5,326 nt of DNA from a bacterium (GTDB lineage Bacteria > Krumholzibacteriota > Krumholzibacteria > LZORAL124-64-63). The position numbers were made by a program, and so were the translations under genes. The number at the start of each line of letters is the position of its first letter. Positions within the stretch are counted from its first letter, which is position 1. The notes below the pieces were generated by a model. That model was not told the DNA's origin and did not search any database. It worked only from the letters and a program-made list of their open reading frames with translations. The stretch covers positions 1 through 5,326 of the forward strand of contig JAASSM010000177.1 in NCBI GenBank assembly GCA_021767885.1, read 5' to 3'. Of this stretch, positions 1 to 5,326 are shown piece after piece.

Positions 1-1812
1 GACGCCACCTTCCAGGACTACAACACCTGGAACGACAACGTGGTCTGCGTCAAGCCGGGCAGCGCGTTCCCCGACCGGGTGGTGGTGATCGGCGCCCACT
101 ACGACTCCATCAACCCCAGCAACAACGCCGATGCCCCCGGCGCGGACGACAACGCCACCGGCACCGTCGGCGTGCTGGCCGCCGCCCGCGCCCTGGCGCC
201 GTACGAGTTCGAGAACACCGTGGTCTTCATCGCCTTCAGCGGCGAGGAGCAGGGCCTCTACGGCAGCGACGCCTGGGCCAGCCAGGCCGCCGCCGCGGGC
301 ACCGACGTGATCGGCGCCATCGCCCTGGACATGCTGGGCTACCGCCAGAACGGCGACGCCGCCGACATCGACATCATCACCGACGCGGCGAGCCAGCCGC
401 TGCGCGACCTGGTGGACGTGGCGGTGGCCGACTACGTCCCCGGCCACGCGGCGGTCACCGGCGCCCTGCCGGGCGGCGCGAGCAGCGACCACGCCAGCTT
501 CTGGAGCAACGGTTACCGGGCCATCCTCTTCTTCGAGGACACCGGCAGCTACAGCCCCTACATCCACTCCAGCAACGACGTGATCGGCCCCAGCGTGAAC
601 GACTTCCTCTTCTATCAGCGCAACGTCCAGACCGCCGTGGCCACCCTGGCGCTGCTGGCCGAGCCCTTCCGCATCGCCATCGAGCACCAGGCGCTGGCCA
701 ACACCGACCAGGCCGGCCCCTTCGCGGTGGACTGCGTGATCCGCGCCGCGGAGGCCCTCGATCCCGCCACCCTGCAGCTGCGCTGGCGCGCCGACGGCGG
801 CCCCTTCGCCAGCGTGCCGCTGCAGCCGGCCGGCGCGCCCGACGCGTACACCGCCCAGATCCCCGCCCAGCCCTCCGGCACCCTGGTGGAGTACTACCTC
901 GAGGCCGCCGACGTCCTCGCCCGCACGGCCACCGACCCGGTCGACGCCCCCGCCGCGCTGCACGGCTTCCGCACCGGTCTGGACCTGATCCTGGTGGACG
1001 ACGTGGAGACCGACCAGGGCTGGTCGCTGCTGGCCCCCGGCGACGACGCCTCCACCGGACGCTGGGAGCGCGTCGATCCGGTGGGGACGGCCTACCAGCC
1101 CGAGGACGACCACACCCCGCCGCCGGGGACCATCTGCTTCGTCACCGGCAACGCCGCCCCCGGGCAGCCCAACGGCGCCCAGGACGTGGACGGCGGGCGC
1201 ACCACCCTGACCTCGCCGGTCTTCGACCTCGGCGGCGCCGACTGGGCCGAGATCAGCTACTGGCGCTACTACGTCCTGGAGACCACCCTCGACGACGAGT
1301 TCGTGGTGGACATCAGCAACGACGGCGGCAGCACCTGGACCAACCTCGAGACCGTGACCGCCACCACCGGCTGGGTGCAGGCCGCGTTCACGCTGGACCA
1401 GCTGCCGGTGGCGGCCTCGGACCAGATGCGACTGCGCTTCATCGCCGCCGACGAGGGCGGCGGCTCGCTGGTGGAGGCCCTGATCGACGACGTGGCCATC
1501 GTGGCCGCTCGCGGCGCCACGACGCCGGTGCAGACGCCCCCCGCCGCGGTGGCCCCCACGCTGGCCGCGCAACCCAACCCCTTCAACCCGGCCACGCGCC
1601 TGAGCTACACGCTGCCCCGGGACGGCCTGGCCGAGCTGCGCGTCCTGGACGCCCGCGGGCGCGTGGTGGCGCGGCCGCTGCGCCAGGAGCGTCCCGCCGG
1701 CGCCGGCGCGGTGGACTGGCAGGCCCGGGGCCTGGCCAGCGGCGTCTACTTCGCCCAGCTCCGGCTCGACGGGGTGCCGCTGGTGACCACCAAGCTCACG
1801 CTGCTGCAGTAG
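1..1812 (+). CDS. M28-family zinc aminopeptidase with C-terminal sorting domain (5' partial)
   Basis: The reading frame is open from base 1, so the N-terminus, with any signal peptide and propeptide, lies outside; the GTG at 40 is internal. Residues are numbered from base 1 (603 present). Residues about 1-215 are an M28 peptidase domain: HYDS (His33 zinc ligand, Asp35 supporting), GADDNATG (Asp50 bridging the zincs), SGEEQG (Glu82 catalytic base, Glu83 ligand), LDMLG (Asp110) and YIHSSND (His189). All five expected metal ligands are present, so an active co-catalytic di-zinc exopeptidase is likely. Residues about 220-325 look like an Ig/fibronectin-like beta domain, and 328-502 like a jelly-roll domain. 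Residues 523-603 are a FlgD-Ig or type IX-like sorting domain (NPFNPAT, LRVLDARGRVV, LASGVYF, KLTLLQ). The protein is therefore probably exported and surface-attached or released, degrading extracellular peptides. The fold is secure; the substrate and secretion route are inferred. Confidence 0.93.
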   Translation, partial: DATFQDYNTWNDNVVCVKPGSAFPDRVVVIGAHYDSINPSNNADAPGADDNATGTVGVLAAARALAPYEFENTVVFIAFSGEEQGLYGSDAWASQAAAAGTDVIGAIALDMLGYRQNGDAADIDIITDAASQPLRDLVDVAVADYVPGHAAVTGALPGGASSDHASFWSNGYRAILFFEDTGSYSPYIHSSNDVIGPSVNDFLFYQRNVQTAVATLALLAEPFRIAIEHQALANTDQAGPFAVDCVIRAAEALDPATLQLRWRADGGPFASVPLQPAGAPDAYTAQIPAQPSGTLVEYYLEAADVLARTATDPVDAPAALHGFRTGLDLILVDDVETDQGWSLLAPGDDASTGRWERVDPVGTAYQPEDDHTPPPGTICFVTGNAAPGQPNGAQDVDGGRTTLTSPVFDLGGADWAEISYWRYYVLETTLDDEFVVDISNDGGSTWTNLETVTATTGWVQAAFTLDQLPVAASDQMRLRFIAADEGGGSLVEALIDDVAIVAARGATTPVQTPPAAVAPTLAAQPNPFNPATRLSYTLPRDGLAELRVLDARGRVVARPLRQERPAGAGAVDWQARGLASGVYFAQLRLDGVPLVTTKLTLLQ

Positions 1813-1865
1813 CCGCCACGGACCTCGCCCCGGGGCCCGGCAACCCGCCCCGTGGCCTCCCCGTA

Positions 1866-1902
1866 CAGACGACCCCGGCGCCGCACGCGCCGGGGTCGTC
1901 TG
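1866..1902 (+). terminator. Perfect 15-bp inverted repeat, likely transcription end of the peptidase gene
   Basis: Bases 1866-1880 are exactly complementary to 1888-1902, with 7 nt between; a further C1881-G1887 pair gives 16 bp around a 5-nt loop. The stem is very GC-rich and lies 53 nt after the peptidase stop. No T-tract follows (the next bases are catcctcg), so it is not a canonical intrinsic terminator. It could still stall polymerase or protect the 3' end of the mRNA, and it separates the peptidase gene from the sigma operon. Confidence 0.6.
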
Positions 1903-1931
1903 CATCCTCGCAGAAATCGTCCGGCCGTGAT

Positions 1932-1956
1932 AAACCCATGGGCCACGGGGACCGTC
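1932..1956 (+). promoter_or_regulatory. Candidate ECF-type promoter of the sigma factor operon
   Basis: AAACC at 1932-1936 is followed, after exactly 16 bp, by CGTC at 1953-1956. This resembles the AAC-type -35 and CGTC -10 elements of many ECF sigma promoters and would start transcription about 1962, some 35 nt before the sigma ATG. ECF factors commonly activate their own operon, so an autoregulatory promoter is expected here. The motifs are short and the -35 is imperfect, so this is only a candidate. I see no better housekeeping promoter in the 1813-1996 gap. Confidence 0.28.
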
Positions 1957-1996
1957 CAAGAGACGACCCGAACCGAGGCCATCAAGAGGAGCGCCG

Positions 1997-2566
1997 ATGC
2001 ACGCCGCACCACAACCGCAGCTCAGGAGCCTGCCCCGCCGGGACGATCCGGTGGCGGCCGCCCGCGCGGGCGACCGGGCAGCCTTCGAGCGGCTCTACCG
2101 CGAGCACGTGGGCCACGTCTACGCCCTGTGCCTGCGCATGAGCGCGGACGTGGACCTGGCCCAGCAGCTGACCCAGGATGCCTTCGTGCAGGCCTGGCGC
2201 AAGCTGCCGGGATTCCGGGGCGACAGCGCCTTCGGCACCTGGCTCCACCGGCTGACGGTCAACGTGGTCCTGGACTGGCGGCGGGCGGAGGCCCGGCGCC
2301 GGGGCAAGGAGACGGCGGTCGATCCGCTGGAACAGCTGGACGTGGTGGCCGGATCGCGGCCGCTGGCCCCCGCCGCGGTGGGCGAGCGACTGGATCTCGA
2401 GCAGGCCATGGCCACGCTGCCCGACGGGGCGCGCACCGTCTTCGTGCTGCACGAGGTGGAAGGCCACCCGGTCAAGGAGGTCGCCGACCTCCTGCAGGTG
2501 GCCGAGGGTACGGTGAAGGCCCAGCTCTTCCGGGCCCGCCGTCTACTGAGGGAGGTCCTGCGATGA
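1997..2566 (+). CDS. ECF-family RNA polymerase sigma factor
   Basis: The protein has 189 residues, the usual ECF size, with only sigma regions 2 and 4. Residues about 26-97 are region 2: a core-binding stretch (FERLYREHVGHVYALCLR), then DLAQQLTQDAFVQAW, and the -10-recognition part ending FGTWLHRLTVNVVLDWRR. A charged linker (98-130) leads to region 4 (about 133-189): LEQAMATLPDGARTVFVLHEVEG, then the helix-turn-helix VKEVADLLQVAEGTVKAQLFRARRLLREVL, which would bind the -35 element. The start is set by GAGGAG at 1986-1991, 5 nt before the ATG. Its stop overlaps the start of the probable anti-sigma gene, which argues for translational coupling and balanced synthesis. It should direct a small regulon, probably envelope-related given the two exported products downstream. 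The exact ECF group cannot be assigned by eye. Confidence 0.95.
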   Translation: MHAAPQPQLRSLPRRDDPVAAARAGDRAAFERLYREHVGHVYALCLRMSADVDLAQQLTQDAFVQAWRKLPGFRGDSAFGTWLHRLTVNVVLDWRRAEARRRGKETAVDPLEQLDVVAGSRPLAPAAVGERLDLEQAMATLPDGARTVFVLHEVEGHPVKEVADLLQVAEGTVKAQLFRARRLLREVLR

Positions 2567-3162
2567 CCCCGCGCGATCCGCTGCACGACCAGGCCCGCGA
2601 TCTGCCCCGCGAGATCGCCCCGCCCCGCGACCTGTGGCCCGACATCGCCGCCCGCCTCGATGCGGTGGAGCGCGATCCGGACGCCGGCGCGGACGAGGCC
2701 CGCGACGCCGAGGCGGACGCCGCATCGCCGGCGGTCCGGTCCTGGCGCGAGCGCCTGGGCCTGCATCCGGCCGCCGCGGCCGCCGCCCTGGTGGCGGCCA
2801 CGCTCGCGGTGGTCCTGCTGGCCGGCCCGGACCGCATCGGTGCGCCGTCGCCGCAGCTTCCGGGCGGCGGTGGGCCGTCGCTCCGGGCGGACGCCGGCAC
2901 CCTCTCCACCCTGGAGGACGGCTACGCCACCGTGCGGGCCGACCTGGTCACCGTCCTGGACACCCGTTGCGACCAGTGGCCGGGAGGCGCCTGCGAGGGC
3001 CTCCGGACGGGTCTCAGTGAACTGGATCAGACGGCGCAGGAGCTCCGCGCCGCCCTGCGGCAGGCGCCGCCGGGCAGCGAGGCCGCGCGTCAGCTGACCG
3101 TTCGATACCAGCGCACCCTGGAGCAGGCGCGTGGCCTGGCCGGCCACGCCGCCCGGCTCTGA
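2563..3162 (+). CDS. Probable transmembrane anti-sigma factor
   Basis: The protein has 199 residues. The ATG overlaps the sigma stop as ATGA and is preceded by GGAGGT at 2551-2556 with a 6-nt spacer; the same frame stays open further upstream, but only antisense to sense of the sigma gene. Residues 1-68 are hydrophilic and cytoplasmic, with a short LPREIAPPRDLWPDIAARL segment (14-32) like that at the N-terminus of many small anti-sigma factors. An acidic, Ala-rich linker (33-58) follows. A single membrane helix spans about 69-88. Residues 89-199 should be periplasmic: a Gly/Pro-rich hinge, then helical segments with coiled-coil character (about 110-165 and 172-197). Cys136 and Cys144 lie in this part. 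There is no HxxxCxxC zinc motif. The family call rests on position, topology and the N-terminal motif; direct binding to the sigma is inferred. Confidence 0.8.
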   Translation: MTPRDPLHDQARDLPREIAPPRDLWPDIAARLDAVERDPDAGADEARDAEADAASPAVRSWRERLGLHPAAAAAALVAATLAVVLLAGPDRIGAPSPQLPGGGGPSLRADAGTLSTLEDGYATVRADLVTVLDTRCDQWPGGACEGLRTGLSELDQTAQELRAALRQAPPGSEAARQLTVRYQRTLEQARGLAGHAARL

Positions 3163-3180
3163 CAGCACCGGAGGTTCCCC

Positions 3181-4080
3181 ATGAACCGGCACCATCGCTT
3201 CCCCGGTCTGCTCGCCGTCGCCGCGGTCCTCGTCTGGGCCCTCCCGGCGCTGGCGCAGCAGGCCATCGACGAGACCCGCTCGGTGGACAAGGACGCCACC
3301 ATCACCATCGAGGTGCTCGCCGGCCGCGTGGCCGTCGAGACCTGGAACAAGGGCGAGGTCCACATCACCGGCACCCTCGATCCCAAGGCCGAGGAGCTGC
3401 GCATCGAGGGCGGCGGCGGTCGCCTGCAGATCGAGGTGGAATATCCGGACCGCATCCGGGACATCGACGAGGGGTCGGACCTGCGGATCCGCGTGCCCGA
3501 GGAGGCGGACGTGGAGATCAGCACCGTGTCGGCCGACGTGACCGTGGACGACGTGCGGGGCGACGTGGACATCGAGACCGTCAGCGGCGAGGTGGGCGTG
3601 CGCGGCGAGCCGGCCGAGCTCGAGGTCGAGAGCGTCAGCGGCGTGCTGGACATCGACGTGAAGACCGACACTGCCTCGCTGACCTGCGTCTCTGGCGACC
3701 TGAAGGTGCGCGGCGTGCGGCGGGACCTCGAGTGCGCCGTGGTCAGCGGCTCCATCGAGGTGGATGCCGGCAAGGACATGATGTCCCTGGAGTGCGAGAC
3801 CGTCTCCGGCGACATCACCGTCACCGGCGAGCTGCCCGGCAGGGCCGACTGGAGCCTGAGCGCCCACAGCGGCGACATCACCGTGCTGCTGAGCGGGGAC
3901 GTGGACGCGGAGTTCGAGATCGAGACCTTCTCCGGCGAGATCAACGACGTCTTCGGCCACCAGGCCCGCCGCACCAGCAAGTACGCCCCCGGCAGCGAGC
4001 TCGAGGCCACCGTGGGCGACGGCAGCGCCACCGTGGACATCGAGGCCTTCAGCGGCGAGGTCACCGTGCGCAAGAAGTAG
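3181..4080 (+). CDS. Exported DUF4097-type beta-helix repeat protein (putative adhesin family)
   Basis: The protein has 299 residues. GGAGGT at 3170-3175 lies 5 nt before the ATG. Residues 1-25 form a Sec signal peptide (basic start, hydrophobic 9-21, ALA before Gln26). Residues 28-112 are short beta strands with a conserved start (TITIEVLAGRVAVETW). From about 113 to the end runs a repeated [TV][VF]SG[DE][IVL] motif with Ser at 117, 135, 153, 171, 189, 209, 230, 251 and 291, as in DUF4097 right-handed beta-helix proteins. The C-terminal ADWSLSAHSGDITVLL and FEIETFSGEI stretches are typical of that family. There is no membrane anchor, lipobox or sorting domain, so it is probably periplasmic or released. 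The gene lies 18 nt after the anti-sigma gene in the same operon, suggesting a role in or under envelope-stress sensing. The family's biochemical function is unknown; 'adhesin' is only a label. Confidence 0.9.
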   Translation: MNRHHRFPGLLAVAAVLVWALPALAQQAIDETRSVDKDATITIEVLAGRVAVETWNKGEVHITGTLDPKAEELRIEGGGGRLQIEVEYPDRIRDIDEGSDLRIRVPEEADVEISTVSADVTVDDVRGDVDIETVSGEVGVRGEPAELEVESVSGVLDIDVKTDTASLTCVSGDLKVRGVRRDLECAVVSGSIEVDAGKDMMSLECETVSGDITVTGELPGRADWSLSAHSGDITVLLSGDVDAEFEIETFSGEINDVFGHQARRTSKYAPGSELEATVGDGSATVDIEAFSGEVTVRKK

Positions 4081-4105
4081 CGGACCCGCGGAACACCAGC
4101 CCACG

Positions 4106-4140
4106 AAAAAGGACTCACGGCCCCTGCCGTGAGTCCTTTT
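4106..4140. terminator. Bidirectional intrinsic terminator between the sigma operon and tRNA-Lys
   Basis: Bases 4107-4120 pair perfectly with 4127-4140 (14 bp, including four A-T pairs at the base), and C4121-G4126 adds one pair around a CCCT loop. The left side begins with five A (4106-4110) and the right side ends in four T (4137-4140), so transcripts from either strand end in a U tract. It lies 26 nt after the DUF4097 stop and 8 nt beyond the 3' end of the convergent tRNA, so it can end both. Confidence 0.92.
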
Positions 4141-4148
4141 CATGTCGC

Positions 4149-4224
<76 letters not shown>

Positions 4225-4459
4225 ACCGGAGCGCGAACTTGTGCCCGCACGCGGGCGTGCCTATCCTGACTCGCCGTGCGGGTTCCGGAATCTAAAGCCG
4301 GGGCCCACCGTTGTCAAGGAACGGTCAGGAGGTCCCGGGGCCCCGGCCGATCGCCTCCGTGCTGGGCGGGAAACCGCCCCCCGGACTAAAGGTTCCGCTT
4401 ATTTCGCGAGCCGGACCCGGCGACCCCGGGTCGGCCCTCATCGCCGCGAGAGGACCCCC
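4225..4459. other. Divergent intergenic region between tRNA-Lys and nth
   Basis: These 235 nt hold the tRNA promoter on the minus strand and the 5' region of nth on the plus strand. I see no convincing nth promoter; the only AT-richer patch is 4386-4406. On the plus strand, GGGCGG (4364-4369) and CCGCCC (4374-4379) form a perfect 6-bp stem closed by a GAAA tetraloop, which would be very stable if it lies in the nth leader. The nth frame is open back to a GTG at 4241, but the peptide upstream of 4460 does not resemble the Nth family. Confidence 0.55.
4289..4317 (-). promoter_or_regulatory. Sigma70-type promoter of tRNA-Lys
   Basis: On the minus strand, a perfect TTGACA -35 (plus bases 4312-4317) is followed, after 17 bp, by TAGATT (4289-4294), which matches TATAAT at four of six positions. 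Transcription would start near 4283, giving a leader of about 59 nt before the tRNA 5' end for RNase P to remove. A small GC hairpin (4247-4260) lies within that leader. Spacing and orientation fit the tRNA well. Confidence 0.72.
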
Positions 4460-5101
4460 ATGCGCACGCTCCGTACCCGCCGCAATCGCGCCCGCCACGT
4501 GGTCGACGTCCTGCGCCGCGAGTTCCCCGACAGCCGCTGCAGCCTCGAGCATCGCGATGCCTGGCAGCTGCTGGTGGCCACCATCCTGTCCGCCCAGTGC
4601 ACCGACGCGCGGGTCAACCAGGTCACGCCGGCCTTCTTCGCCGCCTTCCCCACCGTCGCGGACGTGGCCGCGGCGCCGGCCGAGGCCATCGAGGAGGCCA
4701 TCCGCTCCACGGGCTTCTACCGCAACAAGGCCCGGAGCATCCAGGGGGCCGCCCGCGCCGTCCTCGAGCGCCACGACGGCGAGGTGCCCGACACCCTGGA
4801 GGAGCTGGTGAAGCTGCCGGGCGTGGGCCGCAAGACCGCCAACGTGGTGCTCGGGGAGATCTGGAACCGGCCCGGCGGCGTGGTGGTGGACACGCACGTC
4901 AGCCGCATCGCGCGGAAGCTGGGGCTGACCGACACCACCGATCCCGTCAAGGCGGAGCAGCAGCTGAACCAGGTGCTGCCCGCCGCGGACTGGCGGGATT
5001 TCACCCACCTGATCATCGACCACGGCCGCAAGACCTGTCGCGCCCGGGCCCCGCGTTGTGACGCCTGCCCCATCTACCGGTGGTGCGAGACCCGCGCCTG
5101 A
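4460..5101 (+). CDS. nth: Endonuclease III (DNA glycosylase/AP lyase)
   Basis: The protein has 213 residues, close to the roughly 211 of E. coli Nth. It removes oxidised pyrimidines from DNA and nicks the abasic site by beta-elimination, the first step of base excision repair in the cytoplasm. Residues about 35-53 contain the family core LLVATILSAQCTD. Residues 119-127 are the helix-hairpin-helix LPGVGRKTA with catalytic Lys125, and VDTHVSR holds catalytic Asp144. The C-terminal [4Fe-4S] loop has Cys193, 200, 203 and 209 in exact C-X6-C-X2-C-X5-C spacing. The ATG at 4460 is preceded by GAGAGGA (4448-4454) with a 5-nt spacer and gives the normal family length; the longer upstream frame is rejected. 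No terminator is apparent after the stop. All key residues are intact, so it should be active. Confidence 0.98.
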   Translation: MRTLRTRRNRARHVVDVLRREFPDSRCSLEHRDAWQLLVATILSAQCTDARVNQVTPAFFAAFPTVADVAAAPAEAIEEAIRSTGFYRNKARSIQGAARAVLERHDGEVPDTLEELVKLPGVGRKTANVVLGEIWNRPGGVVVDTHVSRIARKLGLTDTTDPVKAEQQLNQVLPAADWRDFTHLIIDHGRKTCRARAPRCDACPIYRWCETRA

Positions 5102-5117
5102 GGGCCCGAGGATCCGC

Positions 5118-5147
5118 TTGTGAGCTCCGGGATCGCCGTGCTAAGCT
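5118..5147 (+). promoter_or_regulatory. Candidate promoter of the gene starting at 5283
   Basis: TTGTGA (5118-5123, four of six with TTGACA) is followed by an 18-bp spacer and TAAGCT (5142-5147), preceded by TG at 5139-5140 as in extended -10 promoters. It lies just after the nth stop and would start transcription near 5154, giving a leader of about 129 nt. The -10 hexamer itself is weak (three of six), so this is a suggestion only. Confidence 0.35.
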
Positions 5148-5153
5148 CGCGTC

Positions 5154-5282
5154 GTTGCAGGGCGTAGCCGCGTCACGGTCGCACCTGCTCATCTGGAGAG
5201 CTCACCAGGAGAGGGGACCCGGGCGTCGCCGATCGGCGCCGCATCCGGGCCACCAGCGGCGGGGGCCGCAAGGAGGGAGCAC
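5154..5282 (+). other. Non-coding leader with 12-bp palindrome upstream of the final gene
   Basis: This stretch has no supported gene. It contains the perfect palindrome CGCCGATCGGCG (5227-5238), flanked by CCCGG (5218-5222) and CCGGG (5245-5249), which could pair to extend the fold. A short CTGG/CCAG arm lies at 5193-5196 and 5205-5208. It ends in the strong Shine-Dalgarno AAGGAGGG (5270-5277). I could not match it to a known riboswitch core. It may be a structured 5' UTR or hold an operator for a dimeric regulator. Confidence 0.3.
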
Positions 5283-5326
5283 ATGAGCGGGGCGACACGG
5301 CCGGATCCGCTGCCAGACGCTGCGGC
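5283..5326 (+). CDS. Start of an unidentified gene (3' partial)
   Basis: An ATG at 5283 lies 5 nt after AAGGAGGG (5270-5277), the strongest Shine-Dalgarno in the window, and the frame stays open to the window edge. Only 14 codons are visible (MSGATRPDPLPDAA), a polar Pro/Ala/Asp-rich N-terminus with no signal-peptide character so far. The product cannot be named. It is separated from nth by 181 nt and may have its own promoter, so it is probably not tightly coupled to nth. Confidence 0.65.
   Translation, partial: MSGATRPDPLPDAA

Noticed and set aside
1852..2562. Upstream extension of the anti-sigma frame to a GTG at 1852
   Set aside because: The extra peptide is Arg/Pro/Gly-rich out-of-frame translation of the hairpin and the sigma gene. 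The ATG at 2563 has a proper Shine-Dalgarno and the ATGA overlap.
2119..4143. 674-codon open frame on the minus strand
   Set aside because: It lies antisense to the sigma, anti-sigma and DUF4097 genes, all of which have clear family features and Shine-Dalgarno sites. Its product is low-complexity and mirrors the repeats of the sense gene; long antisense frames are expected at this GC content.
4264..4330. 7-bp inverted repeat TCCTGAC / GTCAGGA flanking the tRNA promoter
   Set aside because: The arms are short and 53 nt apart, a spacing unlike an operator, and such matches arise often by chance.
4241..4459. Longer N-terminus for nth
   Set aside because: The extension shows no similarity to Nth, crosses the tRNA promoter and has no ribosome-binding site. 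The ATG at 4460 gives the normal family length.
5185..5250. Possible glycine-type or other riboswitch (GGAGAG-like start)
   Set aside because: The conserved core elements expected after the opening segment are absent, so only a generic structured leader is supported.
5080..5286. 68-codon open frame spanning the end of nth and the leader
   Set aside because: It begins inside nth in another frame, has an Arg/Gly-rich composition typical of chance GC-rich frames and no recognisable motif.

Overview
The window is a GC-rich, densely coded bacterial chromosome segment. The best clue to its origin is the first gene: a secreted metallopeptidase ending in a type IX-secretion-like sorting domain (NPFNP start, SGVYF core, KLTLL end). 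Such domains are typical of the FCB superphylum and relatives. With this GC content I favour a high-GC lineage such as Krumholzibacteriota or Eisenbacteria. That placement is inference; no marker gene here fixes the phylum.

Layout: 1-1812 is the 3' part of an M28-family zinc aminopeptidase with two beta-rich accessory domains and the sorting tail. An inverted repeat at 1866-1902 follows it and insulates the next unit. Positions 1997-4080 form a compact three-gene operon: an ECF sigma factor, a single-pass membrane protein that is its probable anti-sigma factor (4-nt ATGA overlap), and an exported DUF4097-type beta-helix protein 18 nt further on. The operon ends in a strong hairpin (4106-4140) with A and T tracts on its two sides. 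A tRNA-Lys(CTT) gene with encoded CCA runs towards it on the minus strand (4149-4224), so the hairpin can serve both transcripts. The tRNA has a good sigma70-type promoter at 4289-4317.

Divergent from the tRNA, endonuclease III (nth, 4460-5101) is complete, with its catalytic Lys/Asp and iron-sulfur cysteines. After it, 5102-5282 is non-coding, with a candidate promoter, a roughly 130-nt leader containing a 12-bp palindrome and a strong Shine-Dalgarno. The first 14 codons of another gene then run off the window edge.

The most interesting part is the sigma / anti-sigma / DUF4097 module, which looks like an envelope-sensing regulator with its own exported beta-helix protein. The anti-sigma has no zinc-binding motif but carries a periplasmic Cys pair, and the DUF4097 protein has a strikingly regular 18-residue repeat. 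These are variations on known families. I see no CRISPR array, insertion sequence or clearly unprecedented system.
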